Shown: positions 49,001 to 57,012, numbered from the stretch's first letter. The stretch: DNA of 64,000 nt from Siphonodentalium dalli (GCA_032622095.1 CP136069.1:185801122-185865121), one strand, 5' to 3'. Numbers and translations: made by a program. Notes: generated by a model not told the origin, from the sequence alone.

Positions 49001-52000
49001 CAGCTAATAATAAGCTGAAATTCCTACAAATGAATCAATGGCAATCGGTACATTCTCATCAGCAAATTTGCAGATATCGAGGGTGAAGAGATTTGGAAAT
49101 GTGCAATAAAATAGTTTTTTTGGCAATAGAGGTTGACCTGACCTTGATTCAGGGCCCACTAGGGGAGACTTCAGCTCAAAATAGGGAGAAGTGGGAGAGA
49201 CCTAAGAAAAACGTAAGAACCACTTATTAATGTTCAAATATCACTTTATTTATAACATCAATAAAAAGATAAAATAAAACTAAATTTTTTTGAATTTATC
49301 TGAAGAAATTAGCCTAATTGTTATTTGAAATTTTTGGAAATGTTTTGTGTAAATATATTTTTTTAACTTAAATGGAAGTAGTATTGTAATACAATATTGT
49401 AGTATTATTTCCTAGAGTGGAACTTGGGAAGATACGTTTGTACATTCAGAATCATGATGCATGTACTTAAACTTTGTAAGTTTAATTTGGTCACTGCTGT
49501 AATGTGGGTGTCTGCTAAAATGAACAATAAGGACTAACTAACAAAGGAGTTGCAAAAGCTTTTAGTTTTATCTCTAAAGCTTTTTACTAATTAATGGCCT
49601 CCCTTAATTAATGCCAACGTCAATGGTATAATCGGATTATAATACTGAGCGATTGGTTTGGATAAGCATGCAGGCCAGGTCGTATTGAACATTTGTACAT
49701 GTACAGTAATGCTCTAATAAATCGAACTCTTAACCACAGCAGAATTATGGGTAACTTTCAGGATTTAGTCGGAAATATGGCTTGTTGCCATTCATCGGAA
49801 AGCTCTCGATAATTCTGCTGTGGTTAAGAGGTCGATTAATTAGAGCATTACTGTACATGAAGTCACGAAATCTCTGAAGTACCAATTAATTTCTTCGCTG
49901 TCATATGTTTGATTTGACAATTTACATGTATATAATATGTAGATAAATTATCAGCCGATAAGTTGGCATTTAAGGACATATTATGTACTTGTTCTGGTGT
50001 GTGAAACTGCTCAGTTAGTATCCAGGCACTATGCCAACTGGAGGATTGTACCATTCTACTAACATCGCCGAAAATCTGAAGCAAATCGACCGTACCACTC
50101 CATAGAAAACATCGGTTGAACTGCGCTGAAATGTAAATATTACTACTCGATTCAGGACACATCTATCGGCGATAAACTAATGAAAATGATTTCGCCATCG
50201 AGGGTCAATGCATTTAATTAATATACATGTATACGAATGAAGGTGTGTGTTGTCAAATTAGATATAATATTTGTAAAAATTATTACATTGAACAAGATTA
50301 TTCTCCATTTATATTGTATCACCCTACCGGAGTGTTTCACATCACTTTAAGCACGTGGTTTCGAGTTGATGAGTATCACGCATTCAAAGTGGCTCAGGCG
50401 ATCACAAACGTGACGAGAGACGAAGAAAAAGGTAGTAAATTAGGATAATGATATATTACATAGTATTTTGGCAGGTACAAACATATTCTATACTATTTTT
50501 AAAACAAGCTGATACCTTATTTGTGTCCAAACTCAAAATTGTTTGCTCTAACATTCTAACCAAAGTTGTCAGTCGAAGAATTCTCCTCGATGTATGACTT
50601 GGGTATTCCATGAACCTCTGACTGGCAACTTTGGTCAGAATGTTTTAGAAAACTACTGAGTATTTCCGAACAAATAATTAAGGTGTCAACTTCTTTTTAA
50701 AATAAACTAGCTTATGCTTGTAACAGTCAAAATGCTATGTTTTATGTCAGTTCCTCATATATTATGTGCGTTTGCACATTTTGAAAGCATGGTACTCACC
50801 AACCTCGAAACCACATGATTCCCCACCGTGATTAGGTGAGATTTTTCCAGTGTTTTATTTGGTTTTTGACTTGAATACACAGGAGGGGTTGTTTGAATTT
50901 TCCAACCAGTATTTAATGTTAAATGTGCTGCTTTAAACCAAAAGTTAAATATTATGTAAAAGTTTTGGACTGAAAACGCAGGCAATCAGTTGCCAATTTT
51001 CCAACCATACTTAGTGAGATGTCATATTGGAAACATCCAAAAGTTGCAACCTTGGTTTGCTGGAACAGTGTGATCTGGGGCACATTCTCACCCAGTCTGT
51101 TTGTCAACTAAAGTTGACTACATATGGAAAAGACTTTGAAAAGATGGACTCTTGAGGAACTACACCAAATACATTTATTTTGAGACATTTATTATTGGAA
51201 ATGGGCTAGCGGGTGATTTTAGCAATTGAATGATAAATTAAGTAGCTTCACATGTAATTAATTGTTATTGAGAGGATTGTCGGATAGACTGATGCACATA
51301 ATACTAGTAAAATGGTTGTCTGGAAAACACCAGCGAACACACGAATATCCCAAAGTTTAAACCGGAATATTGAATAAATGCTTCAGATCTAGCCATTTTG
51401 AACTTTTCACATGTAGCATGTTGCTGAAATTGATGATATATGCTACACAAAAGTAGACAGCGCATAACTAATAATTGTGGAGGGTAATATTTGTATAGGA
51501 GATAGAGCAATCATCAAATGATAGTGAATACTCCCTCACTGTGACCATGTGAGTTGTAATTGTCATACATCAACGTAACTTTGTTGGGGTAATACGAACA
51601 TAACCCTGCTCCAATAGACAATGTTCTCTTGTTGTGAGGAGGGTAAACACTTGAATGACTTGGAATGCGAAAGTAGGTATAGGTAGTCACGTTGAGGGTT
51701 AATTTCCTAATGAAAACACTGACACCGGGTAAGCAAAATTTGGCACTATTTACTAGTACCTGCATGTACAAGTCAGGGACGCCCGAAGGAATTTATATTG
51801 CCCCGACCATATAATTGCTAGATAAACACACAGGTGGCCAAAGGCAGACCCGGGGAGAGCTCGTGAGGGGTGTCCCCTCTCTAAGGTGGGGGGTCCCCCC
51901 CGGTGATTTTTTTGGACTTTAAGGCCAAATGGAGCGCATTTCCTTGGTTTAAAATAAACTTAATGGGCTTTATTTATGTCATATATATGGCTACACAAAG

Positions 52001-53631
52001 AGGTGGATTACACTAATTGCATACATCTGCTACTGCAGTGTGCCAACACTTTATCACGGACTCATGCATGGTCCCAGATGGACAATAAACATCATCTCAT
52101 AATTACATATGAGATTGGATAAATTAAATGTTATTGCAAGAATTAACATCTATTAAATGGCAATAAAAAGCATGCTGATATATTTTAGACTCACCCTATC
52201 AGCAATAACTGGCAATTATTCCAACACAAGTGCTGTGTGTTTACACTTTTATTGCTATTTAATTCAGACACAAACACTAATATATTCCCCATTGATAATC
52301 CATTATTGTGGTGTGGCACAAGAAATGTAAACAAGTCACAAAACAACGAATGATCCGAGAAACCTACCGTTAGAATTCCCACTCTATCACAAGTTCAGCA
52401 TGGAGGATCAAAAGACCATGAACCCACCCACATCGGAACCATAAACCAATATACTAGTAGTTAGCAATGGCATATATTGTTAATATTTGGTCACTGCCCC
52501 ATGCTGCTAATAAGGATCACATTCTGTCATTAGGAGGAATTGTTGAGCTATTTTGCATTATATCTCCAGAATATAGCTATTTTATTATCCTATCCAACCA
52601 CACCAACAGCTGTACCGCTTTACCCGTGAACTAAATATCACATAGTTGTAGTGGCAGAGTGATAAAGGCTGACAGTGATAATTTGGATTGAACTTTTAAT
52701 GGTGTTTATATGCTTTCACAAACAGCATGACATATACTATTATTGCCCCGACCATAGTCGGGTAGATCCGGCGCCCTTGCATGTACATTGCTAAACCTGT
52801 GGACCACCAGGGCCATATGTTTCCTGCCAACATTGAGAATCGTGTCTATATGTAGTTATTAACATCATTCTGATATTGATTACGCGCAACAGCACAGTTC
52901 TTTCAGCGTATCTCAGTTGAGATCAAAATATGGCATTTTTTGACAGCCATTTTGGTGTCCATCTTGAAATATCAACACATTCTCAGCCATACACATTCCA
53001 AAGCATACTGGTTACAAATTTGACGTCTTTGCATCCATCATGATAGTAAAATCGCAATTCGTATCGTGAAGGTATGAATCATGGCAGTCCTATAGTCTTC
53101 ACCCCGACGTCAAGACACATGCATGGGTCACAACTATCTAGCGGTATCGCGAACACTTAATAACTCCGATGGTAGTCTTTCTGTACCATGCAATATGGAT
53201 CACCATACATTATGGTTTTCAATAAATAAAATATATATTCTACATGTATTCTATGGTTCTTATTCCCCTTGTACATCTGTACATGTAGCCTATAATGGCA
53301 TAACATGATTAATTATGGCATACTGTACACTAGTCTAGATATGATGTAGAGTCAATAGGATAATCATAACCGCACCTAACCGGTTGAGTCCGTGACTGTA
53401 GTGCCCTCTGTAATCTCCCATCACAAGATTTCTGGCCAATGTTTCGGCTTGTCTTTTTGGAGTTTTCACTTTTTGCATACATTTCACAATAAAATCACGA
53501 ATTTCTTCATTTCTAACACGCGGCCAATCATCCCATTGTGTGGTATTTGTAGAGCTTGAGATATTGCGAGTACAACGAAACGTTATCTTGGGGCAGAATA
53601 GCCGCCAATTTCTAATTCTAATTGAGAACAT
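31000..53631 (-). CDS. Malate/L-lactate dehydrogenase (Ldh2, YjmC-like) family oxidoreductase, 11 exons, complete
   Basis: Join on the minus strand: 53631-53376, 48886-48698, 45405-45344, 43692-43639, 41651-41553, 38008-37943, 37063-36994, 33360-33242, 31911-31816, 31349-31239, 31053-31000; 391 residues plus TGA. Ldh2-family enzymes reduce 2-keto acids with NAD(P)H; the animal members' substrate is not settled. Motifs: [15 protein letters not shown] (72-86), [11 protein letters not shown] near 107, [10 protein letters not shown] (150-159, family SNHFG histidine), [48 protein letters not shown] near 266-278. All ten introns are GT-AG and the phases agree, so the gene looks intact. Residues 1-28 ([15 protein letters not shown]...) are basic with no acidic residue, as in a mitochondrial presequence. 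Introns total over 20 kb and are packed with repeats. Confidence 0.93.
31239..31349 (-). CDS. Ldh2-family oxidoreductase exon 10
   Basis: 111 bases, 37 codons, phase 0, acceptor TTTTGTAG and donor GTGAGT. It encodes [12 protein letters not shown] and [10 protein letters not shown], matching the family PG-x-PE near the C terminus. Confidence 0.92.
31602..31794. mobile_element. Subfamily C palindrome, copy C2 (193-bp near-perfect inverted repeat)
   Basis: TTAACCCTTTCAGTGCCAAG to the exact mirror CTTGGCACTGAAAGGGTTAA. The arms run GTCCGATTTTTGTATCAACC through to the centre near 31698 almost without mismatch. C-type outer arms, but the hairpin core seen in C1 is absent. It lies in intron 9 of the Ldh2-family gene. 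Confidence 0.85.
31816..31911 (-). CDS. Ldh2-family oxidoreductase exon 9
   Basis: 96 bases, 32 codons, phase 0, acceptor AATTTCAG and donor GTAAGT. It encodes [20 protein letters not shown] and [12 protein letters not shown], matching the family G..F.A..P..F...F..RM segment. Confidence 0.93.
32641..33210. repeat. Two adjacent E-family copies
   Basis: 32641-32861 is a compact copy (CAAGCCTTGAAATATGGTGT to CTATTTCAAGGCTTG) with two hairpins. 32960-33210 is a second, partial copy ending CTATTTGCAGGCC, 32 bp from the exon 8 donor of the Ldh2-family gene. Confidence 0.75.
33242..33360 (-). CDS. Ldh2-family oxidoreductase exon 8
   Basis: 119 bases (2 + 39 codons), acceptor TTATTACAG and donor GTAAGT. 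It encodes [20 protein letters not shown] and [19 protein letters not shown]. The GG-K-GYGL...VE-x-x-CG core is a family hallmark. An E-family repeat begins about 30 bp past the donor. Confidence 0.94.
33398..33533. repeat. Imperfect palindrome of about 135 bp
   Basis: TTGTCGTCGCTTAAACTG-TTATGTCCG matches CGGACATAACCAGTTTAAGCGATGACAA. Intron 7 of the Ldh2-family gene, 38 bp from exon 8. Confidence 0.65.
34077..34332. mobile_element. Hairpin MITE subfamily B, decayed copy B5
   Basis: Left end TTAACCTTTCATAACTGGAG; right end decayed (CTCCAGTTATGAACC, no AAAGGG). Both hairpins are eroded. Intron 7 of the Ldh2-family gene. Confidence 0.65.
34981..35482. mobile_element. Hairpin MITE subfamily A, copy A6 (expanded)
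   Basis: 502 bp between TTAA sites. It has both palindromes plus an extra half-hairpin (ATGGTCGACTCGCATATATA at about 35206) after the first, and a longer spacer with three TTCTTACATT-type repeats. Intron 7 of the Ldh2-family gene. Confidence 0.84.
36502..36875. repeat. E-family copy
   Basis: Both ends are recognisable (AGTGTGTCTGTCATTTGCAG ... CTATTTCAAGGCTTG) with a rearranged left hairpin. It ends about 120 bp from exon 7 of the Ldh2-family gene. Confidence 0.7.
36994..37063 (-). CDS. Ldh2-family oxidoreductase exon 7
   Basis: 70 bases (23 codons + 1), acceptor ATCTGCAG and donor GTATAT. It encodes [20 protein letters not shown] then EIT; the split Gly joins exon 8. Confidence 0.92.
37438..37934. 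mobile_element. Hairpin MITE subfamily B ends with A-like core and expanded spacer, copy B6
   Basis: B-type ends (ACCCTTTCATGACGGGAGC, CACATCATGAAAGGG) but TTAA is mutated on both sides. The hairpin loops carry the A-type TAGGTCGC, and the spacer is about 250 bp of TTAAAGAATGTAAGAAA-type tandem repeats. It is a mosaic of A and B. It ends 8 bp before exon 6 of the Ldh2-family gene. Confidence 0.7.
37943..38008 (-). CDS. Ldh2-family oxidoreductase exon 6
   Basis: 66 bases, 22 codons, phase 0, acceptor TTTTACAG and donor GTGAGT. It encodes [20 protein letters not shown] then GV. Family members have a similar basic stretch followed by P-x-GW at this place. Confidence 0.9.
38325..38790. repeat. 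F-family repeat
   Basis: TTTCTTTGGCTTCGGGGGTA near the left, CGGATTGAGTACCTTTAA at the right. Intron 5 of the Ldh2-family gene. Confidence 0.7.
38829..38997. repeat. Imperfect palindrome of about 170 bp
   Basis: AAACATGCTG-CTGGTGTGATTTTG at the left and CAAAATCACACCACACAGCATGTTT (shown split by one base) at the right, with TATCGGTGGTTTT-CGATGGAAAA inside. Intron 5 of the Ldh2-family gene. Confidence 0.65.
39050..39170. repeat. Short fold-back
   Basis: CCCCAGTTTATAG-GG-ATTTACA and GTCCAG-AAATTAGGT are matched by ACCTAATTTGCTGGAC and TGTAAATTCCCCTATAAACTGGGG. Intron 5 of the Ldh2-family gene. Confidence 0.6.
39744..40188. repeat. E-family inverted-repeat element, complete copy
   Basis: It starts CAAGCCTGCAAATAGCGTGT and ends with the mirror image ACACGCTATTTGCAGGCTTG. 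Each arm also holds a small hairpin (GGTCCCCAGAGGGTGAATTT ... AAATTCACCCTCTGGGGACC) around GCTAGC. 445 bp, no ORF. Intron 5 of the Ldh2-family gene. Confidence 0.82.
40551..41375. repeat. 55-bp satellite, exactly 15 in-register units
   Basis: The unit is AATCTACCAGCATGCTTTAA, GAAGTGCTATAAATGTACTT, CAGCCACGATGATGT. 825 bases make 15 units with no length change. A diverged unit follows at 41389-41442. Units 2 and 5 share GCGCTATAAATGTAATTC, so units 1-3 and 4-6 look like a duplicated trimer. Intron 5 of the Ldh2-family gene. Confidence 0.95.
41553..41651 (-). CDS. Ldh2-family oxidoreductase exon 5
   Basis: 99 bases, 33 codons, phase 0, acceptor TTCTTTCAG and donor GTGATG. It encodes [32 protein letters not shown], the family's ...GTNP...P......DMATS region. 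Confidence 0.93.
41697..42066. repeat. D-family interspersed repeat, copy 2 (inverted)
   Basis: Reverse orientation: CTCCTGTAGGGTGATCAAAT, TTTTCTATGGAGTGGTAAGG, AACAAGTCCATGGTATGTCT. Intron 4 of the Ldh2-family gene, 46 bp from exon 5. Confidence 0.65.
42655..42820. repeat. CTGGTATTTTGTTACCCAGG tandem repeat, five degenerate units
   Basis: Units of about 34 bp: GGTTTGCTGAA-CTGGTATTTTGTAACC and variants. Intron 4 of the Ldh2-family gene. Confidence 0.75.
42973..43019. mobile_element. Hairpin MITE subfamily B, right-end fragment B8
   Basis: Only ATGCATTCTCTTATATATGG and CTCCAGTCATGAAAGGGTTAA remain. Intron 4 of the Ldh2-family gene. Confidence 0.55.
43030..43200. repeat. Direct repeats around TGTACATGTAAGCATGGG
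   Basis: Three imperfect copies of TGTACATGTAAGCATGGGTA followed by AGGACAA-TATA-T-TGATAACTTCAT. Intron 4 of the Ldh2-family gene. Confidence 0.6.
43259..43362. repeat. Fold-back with 24-bp perfect arms
   Basis: ACACGATGTGTAAATGGGTT through TGTC is matched by GACAAACCCATTTACACATCGTGT about 50 bp later. Intron 4 of the Ldh2-family gene. Confidence 0.75.
43639..43692 (-). CDS. Ldh2-family oxidoreductase exon 4
   Basis: 54 bases, 18 codons, phase 0 at both ends, acceptor TTTCACAG and donor GTACGC. It encodes [18 protein letters not shown]. Confidence 0.92.
43728..43965. repeat. G-family fold-back repeat, longest copy
   Basis: Arms of about 110 bp around a CTCTCAGTGAGAG centre; the loop-side block CATTCATCGGAAAGCTCT is duplicated in the left arm. 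Intron 3 of the Ldh2-family gene, 36 bp from exon 4. Confidence 0.83.
44270..44442. repeat. Tandem triplication with AATGGTATGTACATGTAG
   Basis: Three copies of about 60 bp: AATGGTATGTACATGTAG, then GAATATGATATATA and ACATGTGTGACC. It abuts the interrupted F-family element. Intron 3 of the Ldh2-family gene. Confidence 0.75.
44446..45000. repeat. F-family repeat interrupted by an ACTTAAGT-rich segment
   Basis: F-type sequence runs 44446-44773 and resumes near 44950 with AAGTTGACTTTGGTTAGCAT. The segment between is unrelated and rich in ACTTAAGT. Intron 3 of the Ldh2-family gene. Confidence 0.65.
45003..45261. repeat. E-family copy, internally deleted
   Basis: CAAGCCTTCAAATAGTGTGT at the left and CACACTATTTCAAGGTTTG at the right; each hairpin is reduced to half. 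It ends about 80 bp from exon 3 of the Ldh2-family gene. Confidence 0.7.
45344..45405 (-). CDS. Ldh2-family oxidoreductase exon 3
   Basis: 62 bases (2 + 20 codons), acceptor TTTTGTAG and donor GTGAGT. It encodes [20 protein letters not shown], carrying the family's conserved active-site histidine motif. Confidence 0.93.
45775..45875 (+). repeat. Possible tRNA-derived SINE head
   Basis: GGGTTCGAACC at about 45837 is a perfect RNA polymerase III B-box core. GTGGTGATTAGGTCATGG, about 60 bp upstream, could be a decayed A box. No cloverleaf can be drawn, so it is not a tRNA gene. Weak evidence. Intron 2 of the Ldh2-family gene. Confidence 0.3.
46453..47721 (-). pseudogene. PLE RT / GIY-YIG ORF fragment (422 codons)
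   Basis: The longest open frame in the window. Residues 31-50 carry [20 protein letters not shown], and FRYIDDIF (67-74) is RT motif C with the catalytic YIDD. A linker with Cys286, Cys291 and Cys294 (CNTPRCGTC) and further cysteines at 318-332 follows. The C-terminal GIY-YIG nuclease has VYIL (324-327), YIGETG (337-342), basic residues near 347-352 and Glu397 as likely catalytic glutamate. This is the canonical order of endonuclease-bearing PLEs. The apparent start is only the first ATG after a frameshift. N-terminal fingers and motif A are in the upstream piece. Confidence 0.9.
47735..47954 (-). pseudogene. PLE RT fragment upstream of the frameshift (motif A)
   Basis: This frame reads [20 protein letters not shown], then [20 protein letters not shown] and [17 protein letters not shown] is RT motif A with its catalytic Asp, and the H-x-DGI that follows is typical of PLEs. 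It ends in a different frame from the 422-codon ORF; the shift lies between about 47730 and 47770. Upstream, TAA at 47957-47955 closes the frame. Confidence 0.82.
48371..48560. repeat. G-family fold-back repeat
   Basis: Left CAGTAATGCTCTAATTAATC, right GATTAATTAGGGCATTACCG. The centre is replaced by CCATGGTAACAATGGTAAC. Intron 2 of the Ldh2-family gene. Confidence 0.8.
48698..48886 (-). CDS. Ldh2-family oxidoreductase exon 2
   Basis: 189 bases (2 + 62 codons + 1), acceptor ATTTCAG and donor GTATTG. It encodes [40 protein letters not shown] and [12 protein letters not shown]. The last part leads into the SNHFG motif on exon 3. Confidence 0.93.
49702..49857. repeat. G-family fold-back repeat, asymmetric
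   Basis: The left arm is full, but the right arm has lost its middle: AGCTCTC runs straight into GATAATTCTGCTGTGGTTAA. Intron 1 of the Ldh2-family gene. Confidence 0.75.
49960..50352. repeat. D-family interspersed repeat, copy 3
   Basis: Contains CGTACCACTCCATAGAAAAC, ATCGGCGATAAACTAATGAA, CACCCTACCGGAGTGTTTCA. Intron 1 of the Ldh2-family gene. Confidence 0.65.
50353..51762. other. Ldh2-family gene intron 1, nothing recognised apart from one fold-back
   Basis: No exon with family similarity and no repeat shared with the rest of the window. Confidence 0.5.
50551..50647. repeat. Short fold-back
   Basis: AACATTCTAACCAAAGTTGT matches ACTTTGGTCAGAATGTT about 60 bp later. Intron 1 of the Ldh2-family gene. 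Confidence 0.55.
51771..52779. mobile_element. Possible non-autonomous hAT-like element, about 1 kb
   Basis: Left end AGTCAGGGACGCCCG and right end, inverted, CAAGGGCGCCGGAT are similar. CATGTACA flanks both sides (51763-51770, 52780-52787), but that word is common in this DNA. ATTGCCCCGACCATA occurs near both ends. The interior has no recognisable ORF. It lies in intron 1 of the Ldh2-family gene. Confidence 0.4.
53376..53631 (-). CDS. Ldh2-family oxidoreductase exon 1 (start codon)
   Basis: 256 bases, 85 codons plus 1. The ATG at 53631 gives a basic leader, then [17 protein letters not shown]..., [20 protein letters not shown] and LNRL. The donor is the GTGCGG after the G at 53376. With exon 2 the split codon reads Asp, giving the family string GLNRLDMYV. 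The frame is open a few codons upstream but only with TTG, so this ATG is preferred. Confidence 0.88.
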
Positions 53632-54240
53632 ATTCGATGACAATAATTATTGTTGACATTCTGGTTTACTTTCGTTTTCAAATTGGGTTTACAAAAAGTT
53701 CTTTCCCGGAACCGGATTGAGCGCACCTGCTCGTCTGCAAGCTCTCCCAACATTGCGATGCGATAGACTGAAAATCTTTCCTTCATCTATGGCGATGCTC
53801 TCTGTCACTCTGTGACATGGCAATCTGCGAGATGGGATGGAATATGGAATAGAATGACAATCTGCGGAACATAATTTGAAATTGCGCGGAACGGCTGATA
53901 TCTCATTAAAACCATTAATCCGTTATCATCAGTTGCTCGCCTGTGTACATGTATTCGAATAACAAATTTATCTAAAGTCCCACAATGAGTACTTATCAAA
54001 ACAATGATGATTAAAATGCTAGAACGGTGTACTTTCTTAATCAAGCGACGTCACTTAACTGGTTTGATATATCTTACCGACCTATTTCAGTGTTTGTTGT
54101 TCCCATCCGTGCGCATTTCTATTGTCCAACTCATCATTTTTAATAAGTTATGTTAGCGCGTGTTTATATTTTTGTTTCGAATTCTGTTTTCTCGATTATC
54201 CCATGTTTTAGTTTTTCAATTTGGCCAAACTTTCTGAAAA
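53632..54240. other. 5' flank of the Ldh2-family gene
   Basis: Non-repetitive sequence directly upstream of the start codon, presumably holding the promoter and 5' UTR. No TATA box is visible at a suitable distance. Confidence 0.35.
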
Positions 54241-54329
54241 ATGGCCAAAAAACTCAGAAATGGCCAAAATATTGGCCAAATAATTTGCCGGCTAGCGTTA
54301 ATCCTGCCTGTACATGATATGTCCATGCG

Positions 54330-54555
54330 GTGGTGTCGCTGTAGGTTTGTCCATGAAGGTTCATCGGCGCGAGGTTGTCCATATGGGATTGTCCATGTGG
54401 GTTTGTCTGCGCAGGGTTGTCCACGCAGGTTTGTCTGCGCAGGGTTGTCCACGCAGGTTTGTCCATGTAGGGTTGTCCAAGCAGGTTTGTCCACACAGGG
54501 TTGTCCGTGCGGGGTTGTACATGCGGTGTTGTCCCTGTCGGGTTGTCTATATATG
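54330..54555. repeat. GGTTTGTCC/GGGTTGTCC minisatellite
   Basis: About fifteen units of 14-16 bp of the form GTTGTCCACGCAGG / GTTTGTCCATGTAGG. Long frames on both strands here (for example repeated TNLHGQ-like peptides) are repeat artefacts. Upstream of the Ldh2-family gene. Confidence 0.85.
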
Positions 54556-54764
54556 GTGCTACCTTGGTACCTCCATGAGCGATAACTCTATTTCACAATA
54601 GCACAGTATGCAGCTGAGTTGTTTTCTGTATCTTATTACGAGAAGAAAATCATACTTCATCAGATAATCAGTGCAAAAACAATTAAACCAGGTGTCATAC
54701 CTAAAAGTTAACAGAATGGGACAAGAATATATATAGCTCAGTCTTCTAAGTCAAGAAGAGTTTT

Positions 54765-54915
54765 GCACCTTAGGTAATCTCATGTGTCATTCTTGACCTC
54801 CAATTTGTTGTCTGAAATTTCAAGGCTTCTAAAAGTTACCATAGTAGCCCTGTGGTTACCATGGTAAAGCACCGGGTACTACCACGGTTAAGTACCATGG
54901 TATATATAATAATGT
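54765..54915. repeat. ACCATGGTAC-type repeat, second dispersed copy
   Basis: TGACCTCCAATTTGTTGTCT leader, then GGTTACCATGGTAAAGCACC and AAGTACCATGGTATAT. Confidence 0.55.
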
Positions 54916-54944
54916 CGGCCATTCTACCATGTGTTAGGTATTGT

Positions 54945-55610
54945 ACTAGACCCCGAAGTCCGATAAATAGTTTTCGAGGCTGGCTCGACCAATTTGGTGG
55001 CTGGTGAGCTAGCTAAGCCGGTTCAGTCGTCACGTTCGTGGCTGACGAAATATAGCGGCTCAGCCGGCTGATACGCTATATCATCAGCGTATTTTCGTTT
55101 CCGAAATGTTCTAATCCCCGATTATAGACCCCGTTTGTTTTAGCATTTGTGGGGAACTCGTAGAACCCCAGACTAGACGTGTATAGTTTCCCCATCTAAT
55201 CGTTGTAAGTTACATTGGGACTTCTGTAGACTCCAGACTGCTAGATCTATTAGACCCCGAAGCCACAACAAATAGTTTTCGCGGCTGGTTCAACCAATTT
55301 TAGTGGCTGGTTAGCTAGCTAAGTCGGCTCAATCGCGACGTTCGTGGCTAACGAAATATGGCGGCTCAGCCGACTGAGACCTTATCATTCAGCGTATTTT
55401 CGTTTCATATATCCCCAGTTATAGACCCCAAGTCCTTCGTTTATTTTTGCCCTTATGGAAAAGCCCAACACCAAAAGAATATGTGCATGTGGTCTGGAAA
55501 TCTACGGGTTCACCACAAACGCTAAAAAAAACCCTACAAGAATGTACTATGTAGTTTCCCACCTAATCGGTATCAGTTACATTGTGACTTCTGTCAGACT
55601 GCTATCATCA
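54945..55610. repeat. Tandem duplication of about 300 bp
   Basis: Two diverged copies, about 54945-55245 and 55246-55610. Shared blocks: TAGACCCCGAAG, AAATAGTTTTCG-x-GGCTGG, GAGCTAGCTAAG, CGTTCGTGGCT-ACGAAATAT, CAGCGTATTTTCGTTTC, TAGTTTCCC-CCTAATCG. Confidence 0.75.
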
Positions 55611-57012
55611 CTGGCATCTTGTTATATATGCATACATCACTGAACGATGAATCCAATAGTAAAGATATATAATATTTCAAACTATTTTCTATTCTATTCT
55701 ACAGGTTATGTGCATATATTGACAAATGCCAGCAATGTCTGAGACTGAGTCGTGCCGAAATTAACAATTTATATTTTAACCCTTTCATGTTTCAATGCTG
55801 AATGGATGCTCCCATTCAGTTAGATGAAAGCATGCATTGGAATAGTCTATCCCACATTGAGAGGCGCACGTGTTCTGATAATATAACAACCAAGCAGTGT
55901 CCATGCTTTTTTTATTTTAGAATTTTTGAGGTGAATTTATTTAACTAGACAAATTGAGCTCTAGGTCCTTGGGTGCTTGGACTTGTAGGGGATATGTATC
56001 ATTTGTTTTTTTGTAGTAAAATTGGATGTATATAACTTATAATTGTGTTTTATGTGCACATATCAGCTTCTGAGCGGTTACTGTATTTTGTCCGCTATAT
56101 CGATGCATTAGGATTTCCATTTAGCAGTATGGAATTTGACCACACAGGAAGACCTATTATTTGCATACTCTCATCACACACTGACCCGGACACACAATTG
56201 CATGTGCATGTATGTGGTAGACAAATGCCTATCAGCCAGTATTTGAAAAAAAATCTTCACATTCACCTGTATTAACCATTTTTCTATTAAAACAGCTTCT
56301 GATACATGTTGAGTGATATCAGTAGGAGTTGATGCGGTTTTAGACAAAAAATAGTGACATTGGGGGGGGGGGGGTGTATGTAAAAACTTGAGAGTACAAA
56401 AAATGTTTTTTTTGCAGGTTGGGGTGGTGGCCGGCCGGCCGGGTACCCAAAAATGCCAGATGCAAAAAAACGGCATACCTTTCTGCAAAGTTTTTACTAC
56501 CACCTCCCGTATGGGGAGGGGACTTTCTTGACACTGTGCGGGGAGGGGACTCTCTTCACATGTGTGTGGAGGGGACTTTCTAAACATAATGTATGGGGAG
56601 GGGAGGGGACTTTCTTCACATTATGAACTCTGCCTTGCAGTTTGCGAATAAATAACATTTCGCGGCCACATAGCACGTGATTCTTCATATAAATACACTA
56701 CTTAATATATATGTGACTCTTTTTGCATGTTACGTAATGACGATACATGTTTCAAACCTGTTTACGGACATATCAACTGAAAAACAACATCTTTTGCGGG
56801 TTAGTGATGACGTGATTCAGTATATCACGTGATATATAAAGTCCTGTTGTTCTCATATTCCCGGCTTTAACAGCTTATATATAAGCCTGACATTAGCATG
56901 AGTGCAGCAGGACTGTATAATATATATCACGTAATATACAGCGTCTTGTCATCTCATATATGTAACTGGAATCTGCGCAGTGACTACACCGACATGATAC
57001 CGGTAAGATTAT
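55611..57012. other. Upstream flank with one unassigned open frame
   Basis: 56045-56275 (plus) is open for 76 codons and reads ERLLYFVRYIDALGFPFSSM and DHTGRPIICI. It has a natural-looking composition but I do not recognise it. The rest is low-complexity or unremarkable. Confidence 0.35.
56505..56625. repeat. GGGGAGGGGACTTTCTTCACA minisatellite
   Basis: Four units of about 30-40 bp built on GGGAGGGGACTTTCTTCACA. A G9-10 run lies at 56361. Frames read from it are artefacts. Confidence 0.75.

Noticed and set aside
54216-54601. Long frames on both strands (WTNLHGQ-like and CPHRVV-like repeats)
   Set aside because: Short-period minisatellite without stop codons; open in several frames at once.
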